Shown here: piece by piece, positions 1 through 7,342 of the stretch
How positions within the stretch are numbered: the first letter of the stretch is position 1
How the letters are laid out: each line of letters starts with the position of its first letter
NCBI RefSeq assembly: GCF_025717555.1
Contig: NZ_JAJIRP010000005.1
Location: 372,001 to 436,000 of the forward strand
Reading direction: 5' to 3'
DNA from: Paucibacter sp. B2R-40
Lineage (GTDB): Bacteria > Pseudomonadota > Gammaproteobacteria > Burkholderiales > Burkholderiaceae_C
DNA length: 64,000 nt
The notes under the pieces: model-generated
Told to the model about the DNA's origin: nothing
Database searches by the model: none
Seen by the model: only the letters and a program-made list of their open reading frames with translations
Translations under genes and position numbers: made by a program

Positions 1-320
1 ACGGTCAGCGCTGAAAACAGCGCGCCCTGCTGGAACAGTACACCCCAGCGATTGCGCACTTGCGCCAAATCGGCGGCCTCGCAATTGCCCAGCTGATGGC
101 CAAAGATGCTGACCGTGCCGGCAGCAGGACGCTGCAGCCCCAGCATCAAACGCAGCAAGGTGGTCTTGCCACTGCCCGAACCACCAATGATGGCCAGCAC
201 CTCGCCGGACATGACGTCCAGACTCAAGCCGCGATGAATCACCGCACGCCCCAAGACCGTCGTGACGGCGTCTATTTCGATCACCGGGATGCGTCGCTCG
301 GCAGTTTGCAGCGTCGCCAT
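1..320 (-). CDS. mlaF: MlaF-like ABC transporter ATPase, 3' end missing
   Basis: This is the N-terminal 106 codons of an ABC ATPase that runs off the left edge. The Walker A motif GGSGSGKTT is visible at about residues 48-56, and a Q-loop-like LFQQGALFSALT lies just before the edge. The ATG (318-320) directly abuts the stop codon of the upstream mlaE gene, so the two are surely co-transcribed and probably translationally coupled. In the known Mla system this ATPase energises phospholipid transport between the outer and inner membranes. The assignment to Mla rather than another ABC family rests on the MlaE partner. The signature motif, Walker B and C-terminus are outside the window. Confidence 0.88.
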   Translation of the reverse strand, partial: MATLQTAERRIPVIEIDAVTTVLGRAVIHRGLSLDVMSGEVLAIIGGSGSGKTTLLRLMLGLQRPAAGTVSIFGHQLGNCEAADLAQVRNRWGVLFQQGALFSALT

Positions 321-1487
321 CTAAATACCCACGCTCTGGAAAATGATCGCAAAAGCCGCGTCGGCAATGATGACGACGGTGATGGAACTGACGACCGAAC
401 TGGTCGTGCCCACGGCCAAGCTCTCACTATTGGGTTTGATTCGTAGGCCGAAATAGCAGGCCACGAACGCAATCAGCATGCCGAACACATGGGCCTTGCC
501 CAGGCCCAACCATAAATTGGCTTCGGGCACCGCCGCCGGTATGCCATGCAAAAACTGCACATAGTCCAGCCCCAGCGTCGCGCGGGCAGCCACCATGCCG
601 CCGGCCAAGACCATGCAGCTGGTCCATAGAGCCACCAAAGGCATCGCCAGCCCGAGCGCAAAAATCTTCGGCAAGACCAGGCGTATCGTGTGTGAGATCC
701 CCATCACCGACAGCGCATCGAGTTCCTGAGTTACCCGCATAACGCCGAGTTGCGCCGTCATCGCCGAGCCACTGCGCCCCGCCACCAGAATCGCCGCCAG
801 CAAAGGGCCCAGCTCGCGCCAGACGCTCAAGCCGAGGATGTTGATGACGTAGATGTCGGCACCAAACAGGCGCAGTTGGCGCGAGGTCAGGTAAGACAGC
901 GTGACCCCGACCAGAAAGCCGACCAGCGCGGTGATGCCCATGGCCTGCGCTCCGGTGCGGTAGATATTGACCGAGATATCCCGCCATGCGATCAGGCCGG
1001 GAGACTTCAGCAAATGCCAGCAGTCAATCGCCAACTGTCCCAGCAGGCGTGTGGCGGCCACCAGATGCTCGATCATCAAGAACAGATCGCCGCCAAAAGC
1101 GGTCACGCCGGCAGGCATGCGGCCACGCCGCGCCGTCGGTAGCTTGGGAACATTCAGCTTCGCAAACATCGCTTGATGCTCGGGCAGCCATACGACCTCG
1201 CCCGCCATGCGCTGACCCCAGGCATCCCACAGCATCATCGCGCCGGCATTGTCCAGGCGTTGCAAGGAGCAAAGATCCCAGGCCACACCTTGGCGCCAAA
1301 GTTCGGCCGCCTGCGCGCTCAGCGCCTCGAAATGCCCACGCAAGGGCAGCAAACTCCAGTCTCCTTCCAGGCGCGCAACACCTGGACCAGCGGGGTCGCC
1401 TTCATTCGGTCGATGCACGATACGCGGCAGCACCGCCGTACCGTCTTGCTCTGCTGGTTCGCCCACCGCCATCGTGCCTGTACTCAT
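321..1487 (-). CDS. mlaE: MlaE-family ABC transporter permease with N-terminal STAS domain
   Basis: The protein has 388 residues. The first ~115 form a STAS-like domain (motif DLCSLQRLDNAGAMMLWDAW), and residues ~150-388 are the MlaE permease domain, with hydrophobic segments such as ITALVGFLVGVTLSYLT and the conserved ELGPLLAAILVAGRSGSAM. The known role is the inner-membrane permease of a phospholipid/retrograde lipid transporter. E. coli MlaE lacks the fused STAS domain and uses a separate MlaB; here the STAS part appears to be built in. The gene sits directly before the ATPase gene, in the usual Mla order once the transcript is read on the minus strand. No clear Shine-Dalgarno sequence precedes the ATG, so Met6 is an alternative start. 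Confidence 0.9.
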   Translation of the reverse strand: MSTGTMAVGEPAEQDGTAVLPRIVHRPNEGDPAGPGVARLEGDWSLLPLRGHFEALSAQAAELWRQGVAWDLCSLQRLDNAGAMMLWDAWGQRMAGEVVWLPEHQAMFAKLNVPKLPTARRGRMPAGVTAFGGDLFLMIEHLVAATRLLGQLAIDCWHLLKSPGLIAWRDISVNIYRTGAQAMGITALVGFLVGVTLSYLTSRQLRLFGADIYVINILGLSVWRELGPLLAAILVAGRSGSAMTAQLGVMRVTQELDALSVMGISHTIRLVLPKIFALGLAMPLVALWTSCMVLAGGMVAARATLGLDYVQFLHGIPAAVPEANLWLGLGKAHVFGMLIAFVACYFGLRIKPNSESLAVGTTSSVVSSITVVIIADAAFAIIFQSVGI

Positions 1488-2013
1488 TGTGTGTGGTGAT
1501 GCATCAGCATCGTGCGCTTGCGAGCAGCCATTCCGCTCGAACTCGCGCGCGATGGTCGAGGTCGAGGTAGACGTAAAGGCTCCATGGCTCTAGCCTCGGC
1601 CCAATGGCGCAAGTCCTGCGTTTTCAATACCCTCAGCGGCATGCGGTCTTCCATGCTCAAGCTTGAATACTGCGTTTCCATGCTCGCTGTGCCCGTCGTC
1701 ATTGATCTTGTTGCACATCAGTTTAGAGCCCGCGCGGCCTTCTAACGCCGAGGATTTTTCGCAGGCAGTCATTGAGCAGGCTTTCGATACGGGCCAGGGC
1801 TTGAGGCCTCAGCTTGCAGCCATTGATCTGCGTCAACAACATTAAGCGTTCGTTCTGAGGTGAATCACAGTATCGATACTTCGTATCCGCTTGGCCACTT
1901 CGCCGAGTCCGATGTAGTGCTGGACTTAAGCGACAGCGAGCGCAGGCCAGCGGACCGCGACATAAGCCAAGCTGTGCGCCGCTCAAGCTGGGCCATTGCC
2001 AGAAGACTTCTCG
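1488..2013. other. intergenic stretch without a convincing gene
   Basis: This 526-bp gap between two minus-strand genes holds only short frames (under 90 codons) on both strands. None has a recognisable domain, a good ribosome-binding site or the codon bias of the neighbours. The region is less GC-rich in patches (around 1660-1720) and may hold the promoter of the mla operon near 1490-1560. It could be remnant sequence of a decayed gene, but no homology can be claimed by eye. Confidence 0.5.
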
Positions 2014-2994
2014 CTAGGGCCTGCGCAACAAGAACTCAAGCGGGATATCCAGCCGTGCGGCCCAGGCATTTTCGTTGTGTCCACTGCCTTCGAAAACCCG
2101 CGTCTCGAAATTGAGGCCATCCACATAGCCACGCTCGCGCGCCAGCTCATTCACCATCACCTGGTAGGGTGCATACAGCGCGTCGAGTTCGGTCGTGCCG
2201 TGGTCCTGGTAAAGCCGGTGAGTCTCGGGCGAAGCGAGGTGCGTGCGCAGATAGTTGAAGGCCGCCAAGGGGATCGCCGCGTTGGGCTTGGAGATACCAA
2301 CCCAATGCGTCGACAAGCCGGCAGCGCCGCCGAAAACCTGCGGATACTCATTCATCGCATAGACCGAGATCAGCCCGCCCATGCTGGAGCCCATCAGGAA
2401 GGTGCTGGCGGGCTCGGGCCGGGTCGTGTATTTGGCATCGATGACCGGTTTGAGTTCCTCGACCAAGAAGCGTAGATAGGCATCGGACTGCGGCTTGTTG
2501 AGCAAGCGTTCAGTGATCAAACGCTCGCGTTGCGGGGCGGGCATCAGTGCGAGGTATTTCTGCGGAAAATACTCGCTGTGGCGGTACTTGCCGTTATTCC
2601 AGATGCCGACGATCAGGGTCTGAGGAATGCGCCCCGCCGCGACCAAGCGCGCCACGCTCAAGTGCACATCCCAAGCCTGCTGGTTCCATGTTCTGCTGGC
2701 GTCGAACAGCATCTGGCCATCATGCATATAAAGCACTTGGTAGCGCTTGTCAGCCGAATAGCCCTCAGGCACCCAGACATCCACATGGCGCGCATCCACC
2801 CATTTGGACGGGAAGTTGGCCAAGCGCTCAATGCGGCCCAGGCTGACCAGGGGAAGCGCTTGCGTGCCCTCGGCGCTCTCAACTGGCGCCCCTGCCCCGG
2901 AGCCCTGAGCTCCCGCAGCACCCACCGAAATGGCCAAACTCATGGCAGCCATTGCCCTGCTGTAAATCGATTTCATGGTTTTTTTGATTTTCAT
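2014..2994 (-). CDS. secreted alpha/beta hydrolase, esterase (Fes/IroE-type) family
   Basis: The protein has 326 residues and a basic, hydrophobic signal peptide ending near AAGAQ (residue 30). The serine hydrolase elbow is MGSSMGGL with Ser204 as likely nucleophile; the oxyanion/strand motif YMHDGQMLFD lies at about 89-98 and a C-terminal GSGHNENAW supplies the probable catalytic His. This arrangement fits the putative-esterase family (enterochelin esterase-like, IroE, esterase D relatives). It is probably exported to the periplasm. No siderophore genes flank it, so a specific substrate cannot be named. The start at 2994 (MKIKKTMK) gives a normal signal peptide; Met7 is an alternative. Confidence 0.82.
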   Translation of the reverse strand: MKIKKTMKSIYSRAMAAMSLAISVGAAGAQGSGAGAPVESAEGTQALPLVSLGRIERLANFPSKWVDARHVDVWVPEGYSADKRYQVLYMHDGQMLFDASRTWNQQAWDVHLSVARLVAAGRIPQTLIVGIWNNGKYRHSEYFPQKYLALMPAPQRERLITERLLNKPQSDAYLRFLVEELKPVIDAKYTTRPEPASTFLMGSSMGGLISVYAMNEYPQVFGGAAGLSTHWVGISKPNAAIPLAAFNYLRTHLASPETHRLYQDHGTTELDALYAPYQVMVNELARERGYVDGLNFETRVFEGSGHNENAWAARLDIPLEFLLRRP

Positions 2995-3050
2995 TGAGTG
3001 GCGCTTGCCCGGCAGTGGCGTGGCAGGTGGGCGGCGGGCCTGACCAAAGC

Positions 3051-4526
3051 TTAGTCAATTTCGGGCTTGGCGATGTCAGCGCTCTTGACCACACCATAGC
3101 GTGCCAGGGTCAGGCGGCGAGCCTCATCATGGTTGATGAGGGGCCAAGGGTAGTCCGTCCCCAAGCTCAAACCACAAGCTTGCAAGGCCAAGGGTTTGGC
3201 GGTCCAAGGTGCGTGAATCAGCTTAGGCGGCAGCTTGGCCAATTGCGGCAAATAGCGCTTGATGAATTTGCCCTCCGCGTCGAACTTCTCACTCTGGGTG
3301 ACCGGGTTGAAGATACGGAAATAGGGCTGTGCGTCGCAACCGCTGGAGGATGCCCATTGCCAGCCGCCGTTATTGGCGGCGAGGTCGAAGTCCAGCAACT
3401 GCTGGGCGAAATAGGCCTCGCCACGGCGCCAATCAAGGCCCAAGTCCTTGATCAAAAAGCAGGCCGTCACCATGCGCAACCGGTTGTGCATATAGCCGCT
3501 TTGATTGAGCTGCAGCATCGCCGCATCGACCAGCGGATAGCCTGTCGCACCCGCGCACCAGGCCTCAAACAGACGATCCGCGTCCGGGCCAGTCTCCCAC
3601 TGGATAGCGTCATAGGCCGGGCGGAAGGCGCTGCTCATCGCATGCGGATGGTGGTGCATGATCTGGTGATAAAAATCGCGCCAGATCAACTCGGACAGCC
3701 AGACTTCGGCACCATGCTGGCCCGCTTGCATGCGCTGCCAGGCTTCGCTCGCCAACTGCCGGATCGATACGGTGCCAAAGCGCAGGTGCACGCTGAGGTA
3801 ACTGGGCCCTTTGACGGCAGGGAAATTGCGGCTGTCGTCATAACGATCAATGCGCTGCAAAAAGTCATCCAGCAGTTCTTGCGCACCGGCGCTGCCGCAA
3901 CCCAGATGAGGGCTCAAATTGGACCGCTCAAAACCGATCTCCGCCAAGCTGGGCACGCCGTCTGCGAGCGCAGTGCTGGCCAATGCGTCGGCATATGGAG
4001 CCACAGGGTAGGCGCGCAAATAAAAGGGCTCCAGCTTGCGCAGCCAAGCGTTCTTATAGGGCGTGAACACGCTGTAGGGCTTGCCCACGGCCGTCAGCAC
4101 CTCGCTGCGCTCGAAGATGACATGGTCCTTGAAGCTCTTGAAACAACAGCCAAAGCTCGCCAGGCGCTCGCACACCTGCGCGTCGCGGGCCAGCGCGGCG
4201 GGTTCATCATCATGGTTGCAGAACACCGCTTGAATCTGCAACTCGGCCGCCAGCTTCGGGATCAGGTCGATGGGGCGGCCCTGCCGGACGATCAAGCCGG
4301 CCCCGGGTTTGAGGCTGCGCAGGTCGCCATCCAGAGCAGCCAAGGCACGCCAGATGAACTCGACCCGGCGGTCCTGGCGCGGCAGCGGGTCCAGGATGTC
4401 GCTGTCGAGCACAAAGACACAGAACACTTGCTCGGCCGACTTCAGGGCGTGGTGCAAAGCAGCTTGATCGCTGGCGCGCAGGTCCCGCCTGAACCAGATC
4501 AGCGCGCGTTTGAATTTCTTTTCCAT
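3051..4526 (-). CDS. phrB: deoxyribodipyrimidine photolyase (class I CPD photolyase)
   Basis: The 491-residue protein has an N-terminal photolyase domain (LIWFRRDLRASDQAAL) and a C-terminal FAD-binding domain containing WASSSGCDAQPYFRIFNP and a preceding run of Asn-Asn-Gly-Gly-Trp. It repairs cyclobutane pyrimidine dimers with light energy. The start at 4526 (MEKKFKRAL) is chosen because the longer frame to 4577 would overlap the divergent algH start at 4571 and adds no conserved residues. The gene is divergent from algH/yqgE with only 44 bp between the two starts, so the promoters must overlap. Length is typical for the family. Confidence 0.93.
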   Translation of the reverse strand: MEKKFKRALIWFRRDLRASDQAALHHALKSAEQVFCVFVLDSDILDPLPRQDRRVEFIWRALAALDGDLRSLKPGAGLIVRQGRPIDLIPKLAAELQIQAVFCNHDDEPAALARDAQVCERLASFGCCFKSFKDHVIFERSEVLTAVGKPYSVFTPYKNAWLRKLEPFYLRAYPVAPYADALASTALADGVPSLAEIGFERSNLSPHLGCGSAGAQELLDDFLQRIDRYDDSRNFPAVKGPSYLSVHLRFGTVSIRQLASEAWQRMQAGQHGAEVWLSELIWRDFYHQIMHHHPHAMSSAFRPAYDAIQWETGPDADRLFEAWCAGATGYPLVDAAMLQLNQSGYMHNRLRMVTACFLIKDLGLDWRRGEAYFAQQLLDFDLAANNGGWQWASSSGCDAQPYFRIFNPVTQSEKFDAEGKFIKRYLPQLAKLPPKLIHAPWTAKPLALQACGLSLGTDYPWPLINHDEARRLTLARYGVVKSADIAKPEID

Positions 4527-4570
4527 CGCACTAGTGTCGCCGCTTGCTTGCGGGCGAATAAAATGCCGCC

Positions 4571-5149
4571 ATGTCACAAACCCGCATCGTTCTCACCAAC
4601 CAGTTTTTGATCGCCATGCCCGGCATGCTTGATGAAGGCTTCAAAGGTGCCGTGATCTATATGTGCGAGCACAACGAGAACGGCGCCCTGGGTCTGGTCA
4701 TCAACCGGCCGATGGCGATGACGCTGGGCAATCTATTCGAAAAAGTCGATCTGACCCCGCCCAAAGATGCGCTGGCCGACAGACCCGTTTTTTACGGCGG
4801 CCCGGTGCAACCGGAACGCGGCTTCGTCTTGCACGCGCCGCTGGACGCCGCCGGCAACCATTACAACGCCACCATGATCGTGCCCGGCGGCCTGGAGATG
4901 ACCACCAGCCGCGATGTGCTCGAAGCCTTGTCCAACGGTGCCGGTCCCAAGCGGGTCTTCGTCACGCTGGGCTATAGCGGTTGGGCAGCGGGTCAGTTAG
5001 AGGAAGAAATCGGCCGCAATGGCTGGCTCACCGTCGAGGCGACGAAAGAGATCATTTTCGACACACCGGTTGAGCTGCGCTATGAACGCGCACTGGGTCT
5101 GCTCGGTGTCGATCCGCGCATGCTGAGCCAAGAGGCCGGCCACGCATGA
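4571..5149 (+). CDS. algH: YqgE/AlgH family protein (DUF179)
   Basis: The 192-residue protein carries the family hallmarks: NQFLIAMPGM near the N-terminus, GALGLVINRP, VFYGGPVQPERGFVLH and a C-terminal GYSGWAAGQLEEEI. The biochemical role of the family is not settled; it was named from an alginate-regulation phenotype in Pseudomonas and is widely found beside the ruvX gene, as here. It is the first gene of the plus-strand operon running through pyrR, pyrB and plsC; its stop overlaps the ruvX ATG by 4 bp (ATGA), which implies translational coupling. Confidence 0.93.
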   Translation: MSQTRIVLTNQFLIAMPGMLDEGFKGAVIYMCEHNENGALGLVINRPMAMTLGNLFEKVDLTPPKDALADRPVFYGGPVQPERGFVLHAPLDAAGNHYNATMIVPGGLEMTTSRDVLEALSNGAGPKRVFVTLGYSGWAAGQLEEEIGRNGWLTVEATKEIIFDTPVELRYERALGLLGVDPRMLSQEAGHA

Positions 5150-5547
5150 TCACATCGGCGAGCTCCGCGCAGTCCCTGCTGGCTTTCGACTTCGGCATCA
5201 AACGCGTCGGCGTCGCCAACGGCAGCCGCTTCACCGGCCGGGGCGAGCCGCTCAAGCACATTGCCATGGAGGGCGAGGCGCGTTTTTTGGCCATCGCCAA
5301 GCTGATCAAGGAATGGCAGCCCGATGCACTGGTGATTGGCGTGCCTTTTCATCCCGACGGTGCCGAGCATGAGATCACCCAGCGCGCGCGCCGCTTTGGC
5401 CGCCAGCTCAAAGGGCGCTTCAATTTGCCGGTGTTCGAGGTCGATGAGCGCTACACCAGCGTCGAGGCGGAGAGTTATGGCGTGCGTGATGTCGACTCCA
5501 CCGCTGCCGCCCTGATTCTTGAACAATTTTTTAATGAAAACCCATGA
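5146..5547 (+). CDS. ruvX: RuvX/YqgF Holliday-junction resolvase-like nuclease
   Basis: The 133-residue protein shows the RNase-H-like fold motifs: the first catalytic Asp in LLAFDFGIKRVGVAN, the glutamate strand ALVIGVPF, DERYTSVEAE and the C-terminal DSTAAALILEQFF. Family members process pre-16S rRNA 5' ends and have been proposed to act on Holliday junctions. The start overlaps the algH stop (ATGA) and its own stop overlaps the first of four repeated mini reading frames (ATGA at 5544-5547). Confidence 0.93.
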   Translation: MITSASSAQSLLAFDFGIKRVGVANGSRFTGRGEPLKHIAMEGEARFLAIAKLIKEWQPDALVIGVPFHPDGAEHEITQRARRFGRQLKGRFNLPVFEVDERYTSVEAESYGVRDVDSTAAALILEQFFNENP

Positions 5548-5630
5548 CTAGCCCCCAGCAAACCTTGTTTGCAGCCCCCCACGGGGGCTCCGTCCTTTCT
5601 TGGGGCGGTCCGGCGAAAGGACTTGTATGA
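5544..5630 (+). CDS. repeat-encoded mini-ORF 1 (28 aa)
   Basis: The 28-codon frame begins MTSPQQTLFAAP and ends SWGGPAKGLV. Its ATG overlaps the ruvX stop (ATGA) and its TGA overlaps the next ATG at 5627. It is the most diverged of the four copies at the protein level, yet the second half is unchanged. Expression is unproven; it may be a translated spacer rather than a functional peptide. Confidence 0.4.
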   Translation: MTSPQQTLFAAPHGGSVLSWGGPAKGLV

Positions 5631-5713
5631 CGACCCCCACGCAAACCTTGTTTGCTGCCCCCCGAGAGGGCGCAGTCCTTTCTTGGGGCGGCCCGGCGAA
5701 AGGACTTTTATGA
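5627..5713 (+). CDS. repeat-encoded mini-ORF 2 (28 aa)
   Basis: The frame begins MTTPTQTLFAAP and ends SWGGPAKGLL. GAAAGGAC at 5615-5622 is a good ribosome-binding site 4-5 bp before the ATG. The stop overlaps the start of the third copy in an ATGA. One silent C/T difference (Thr codon) separates it from copies 3 and 4 in the first third. Confidence 0.42.
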   Translation: MTTPTQTLFAAPREGAVLSWGGPAKGLL

Positions 5714-5796
5714 CGACCCCCACGCAAACTTTGTTTGCTGCCCCCCGAGAGGGCGCAGTCCTTTCTTGGGGCGGCCCGGCGAAAGGACTTTTATGA
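5710..5796 (+). CDS. repeat-encoded mini-ORF 3 (28 aa)
   Basis: The peptide is identical to that of copy 2 and is preceded by the same GAAAGGAC element. It is coupled to the fourth copy by ATGA at 5793. Because the unit length (83) is not a multiple of three, the open frame is kept only through these stop/start overlaps, not by read-through. Confidence 0.42.
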   Translation: MTTPTQTLFAAPREGAVLSWGGPAKGLL

Positions 5797-5879
5797 CGAC
5801 CCCCACGCAAACTTTGTTTGCTGCCCCCCGAGAGGGCGCAGTCCTTTCTTGGGGCGGCCCGGCGAAAGGACTCGCATGA
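5793..5879 (+). CDS. repeat-encoded mini-ORF 4 (28 aa), coupled to pyrR
   Basis: This copy begins MTTPTQTLFAAP and ends GPAKGLA. Its TGA (5877-5879) overlaps the pyrR ATG (5876-5878), so ribosomes finishing it are placed at the pyrR start. The GAAAGGAC before the pyrR ATG is the terminal arm of the unit's inverted repeat. Confidence 0.42.
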   Translation: MTTPTQTLFAAPREGAVLSWGGPAKGLA

Positions 5880-6376
5880 GCACCCTCCTACTTGATGCCG
5901 AGGCCATCTACGCCGATCTTTTGAAGGGCGTGCAAAAGTTGCTCAGGCCCGAGGCCGCGCTGGTGGGCATCTGGTCCGGCGGCGCCTGGCTGGCCGAGCG
6001 CTTGCAGGCCGATCTGGGCCTGCCCGGCAGTGCCGGCGTGATCTCCAGCTCGCTGCACCGCGACGACTTCGGTTCACGCGGCATGTCAGCCAGCGCAGAC
6101 CATACCAAGCTGCCGTTTGACGTCAGCGCTAGGCACATCTTGCTGATCGACGATGTGCTGTTCACCGGTCGCACCACCCGCGCGGTGATCAACGAGCTGT
6201 TCGACTTTGGCCGCCCGGCTAGCGTGACGCTGGCGGTGTTGGTGGACCGAGGCGGGCGCGAGCTGCCGATCGAGCCGGCCTTCTCGGCCGCGCGCATCCA
6301 TCTGGCCGCCGAGCAACGCGTGCGACTGGCCAAGAGTGCCGACGGCCGCTTCAGCTTCGACCTCAAAGGAGATTGA
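5876..6376 (+). CDS. pyrR: PyrR-type uracil phosphoribosyltransferase / pyrimidine regulator
   Basis: The 166-residue protein has the PRPP-binding loop ILLIDDVLFTGRTTRAV at about residues 85-101 and the PyrR-type SSLHRDDFGSRG segment. Family members convert uracil and PRPP to UMP, and in Gram-positive bacteria bind pyr mRNA to cause attenuation. The start at 5876 is chosen because the longer in-frame extension runs only through the 83-bp repeats. The gene is followed 3 bp later by pyrB, so a role in pyrimidine supply or regulation is likely. Whether it binds RNA here cannot be told from the sequence; no Gram-positive style anti-terminator is evident upstream. Confidence 0.9.
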   Translation: MSTLLLDAEAIYADLLKGVQKLLRPEAALVGIWSGGAWLAERLQADLGLPGSAGVISSSLHRDDFGSRGMSASADHTKLPFDVSARHILLIDDVLFTGRTTRAVINELFDFGRPASVTLAVLVDRGGRELPIEPAFSAARIHLAAEQRVRLAKSADGRFSFDLKGD

Positions 6377-6379
6377 CCG

Positions 6380-7342
6380 ATGCTCAGCAAACGCAATCCG
6401 CAACTGAACAAACACGGCGAGCTGGTCCACCTGCTTTCCATCGAAGGTCTGCCGCAGGCCAATATCCAGCAAATTCTGGACACTGCCGGCAGCTTTCTCT
6501 CGGTCAATGACCGCGAGGTCAAGAAGGTGCCGCTGCTCCGCGGCAAGTCGGTATTCAATCTCTTCTTCGAGAACAGCACGCGTACCCGCACGACTTTTGA
6601 GATCGCCGCCAAGCGGCTGTCGGCCGATGTCTTGAATCTGGACATCGCACGCAGCTCCACGGCCAAGGGCGAGACCCTGCTCGACACCGTGGCCAATCTG
6701 TCGGCCATGCACGCGGATATGTTCGTCGTGCGCCACAGCGAGAGCGGCGCGCCCTACCTGATCGCCCAGCATTGCGCGCCGCATGTGCATGTGGTCAACG
6801 CCGGTGACGGCCGCCACGCGCACCCGACGCAGGGTCTGCTGGACATGTACACGATCCGGCATTTCAAAAAGGACTTCCGCAATCTGACGGTGGCCATCGT
6901 CGGCGACATCGTCCATTCGCGCGTGGCCCGCTCGGACATCCATGCGCTGAACATCCTCGGCGTGCCCGAGATTCGCGCTGTTGGCCCCAAGACCTTGGTG
7001 CCCGGCGATCTGCGGGAGATGGGCGTGAGGGTCTGTCACGATATGGCCGAGGGCGTGCGCGGCGCCGACGTGATCATCATGCTGCGCCTGCAAAACGAGC
7101 GCATGAACGGCGGCATGCTGCCCAGCGCCGGTGAGTTCTTCAAGAACTTCGGCCTGACGCCGGAGAAGCTGGCGCTGGCCAAGCCCGACGCGATCGTGAT
7201 GCACCCGGGGCCAATCAACCGCGGCGTGGAAATCTCGTCCACGGTGGCCGACGGCGCACAAAGCGTGATCCTGCCGCAAGTGACCTTTGGTATCGCGGTG
7301 CGGATGGCCGTGATGTCTATCTTGGCTGGAAACGAAGCATGA
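6380..7342 (+). CDS. pyrB: aspartate carbamoyltransferase catalytic chain
   Basis: The 320-residue enzyme makes N-carbamoyl-L-aspartate from carbamoyl phosphate and aspartate. Visible motifs are the carbamoyl-phosphate loop [29 protein letters not shown] and the C-terminal MHPGPINRG. No pyrI regulatory-chain gene follows; instead the stop overlaps (ATGA) a gene for an inactive-looking dihydroorotase, as in the PyrB-PyrC' type of ATCase described from Pseudomonas. The likely holoenzyme is therefore a PyrB/PyrX dodecamer rather than a PyrB/PyrI enzyme (inference from gene order). Confidence 0.96.
   Translation: MLSKRNPQLNKHGELVHLLSIEGLPQANIQQILDTAGSFLSVNDREVKKVPLLRGKSVFNLFFENSTRTRTTFEIAAKRLSADVLNLDIARSSTAKGETLLDTVANLSAMHADMFVVRHSESGAPYLIAQHCAPHVHVVNAGDGRHAHPTQGLLDMYTIRHFKKDFRNLTVAIVGDIVHSRVARSDIHALNILGVPEIRAVGPKTLVPGDLREMGVRVCHDMAEGVRGADVIIMLRLQNERMNGGMLPSAGEFFKNFGLTPEKLALAKPDAIVMHPGPINRGVEISSTVADGAQSVILPQVTFGIAVRMAVMSILAGNEA

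Larger units (their letters stand above)
5544..5875 (+). repeat. four tandem 83-bp repeat units between ruvX and pyrR
   Basis: Units occupy 5544-5626, 5627-5709, 5710-5792 and 5793-5875, ending exactly at the base before the pyrR ATG. Units 2 to 4 differ by only a few bases; unit 1 is more diverged, especially in its first 30 bp and around 5575-5592. Each unit contains a G/C stem (CCCCCCGAGAGGG) and an inverted repeat GTCCTTTC...GAAAGGAC. The second arm is also the Shine-Dalgarno sequence of the ATG that starts the next unit. Related G/C-rich elements are, from memory, common between genes of Comamonadaceae and relatives; the tandem amplification and the coding arrangement are what stand out. 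Confidence 0.95.

Noticed and set aside
1723-1986. 87-codon minus-strand frame in the 1488-2013 gap as a gene
   Set aside because: No recognisable domain, no Shine-Dalgarno sequence and a Cys/Arg-rich N-terminal part typical of random frames; left as unassigned intergenic sequence.
2994-4610. Long plus-strand frame of 538 codons opposite the photolyase gene
   Set aside because: It is the antisense shadow of the GC-rich photolyase gene: no domain, no ribosome-binding site, and the opposite strand has all photolyase motifs.
5544-5875. 83-bp repeats as a CRISPR array
   Set aside because: The units are contiguous with no unique spacers and no cas gene is nearby.
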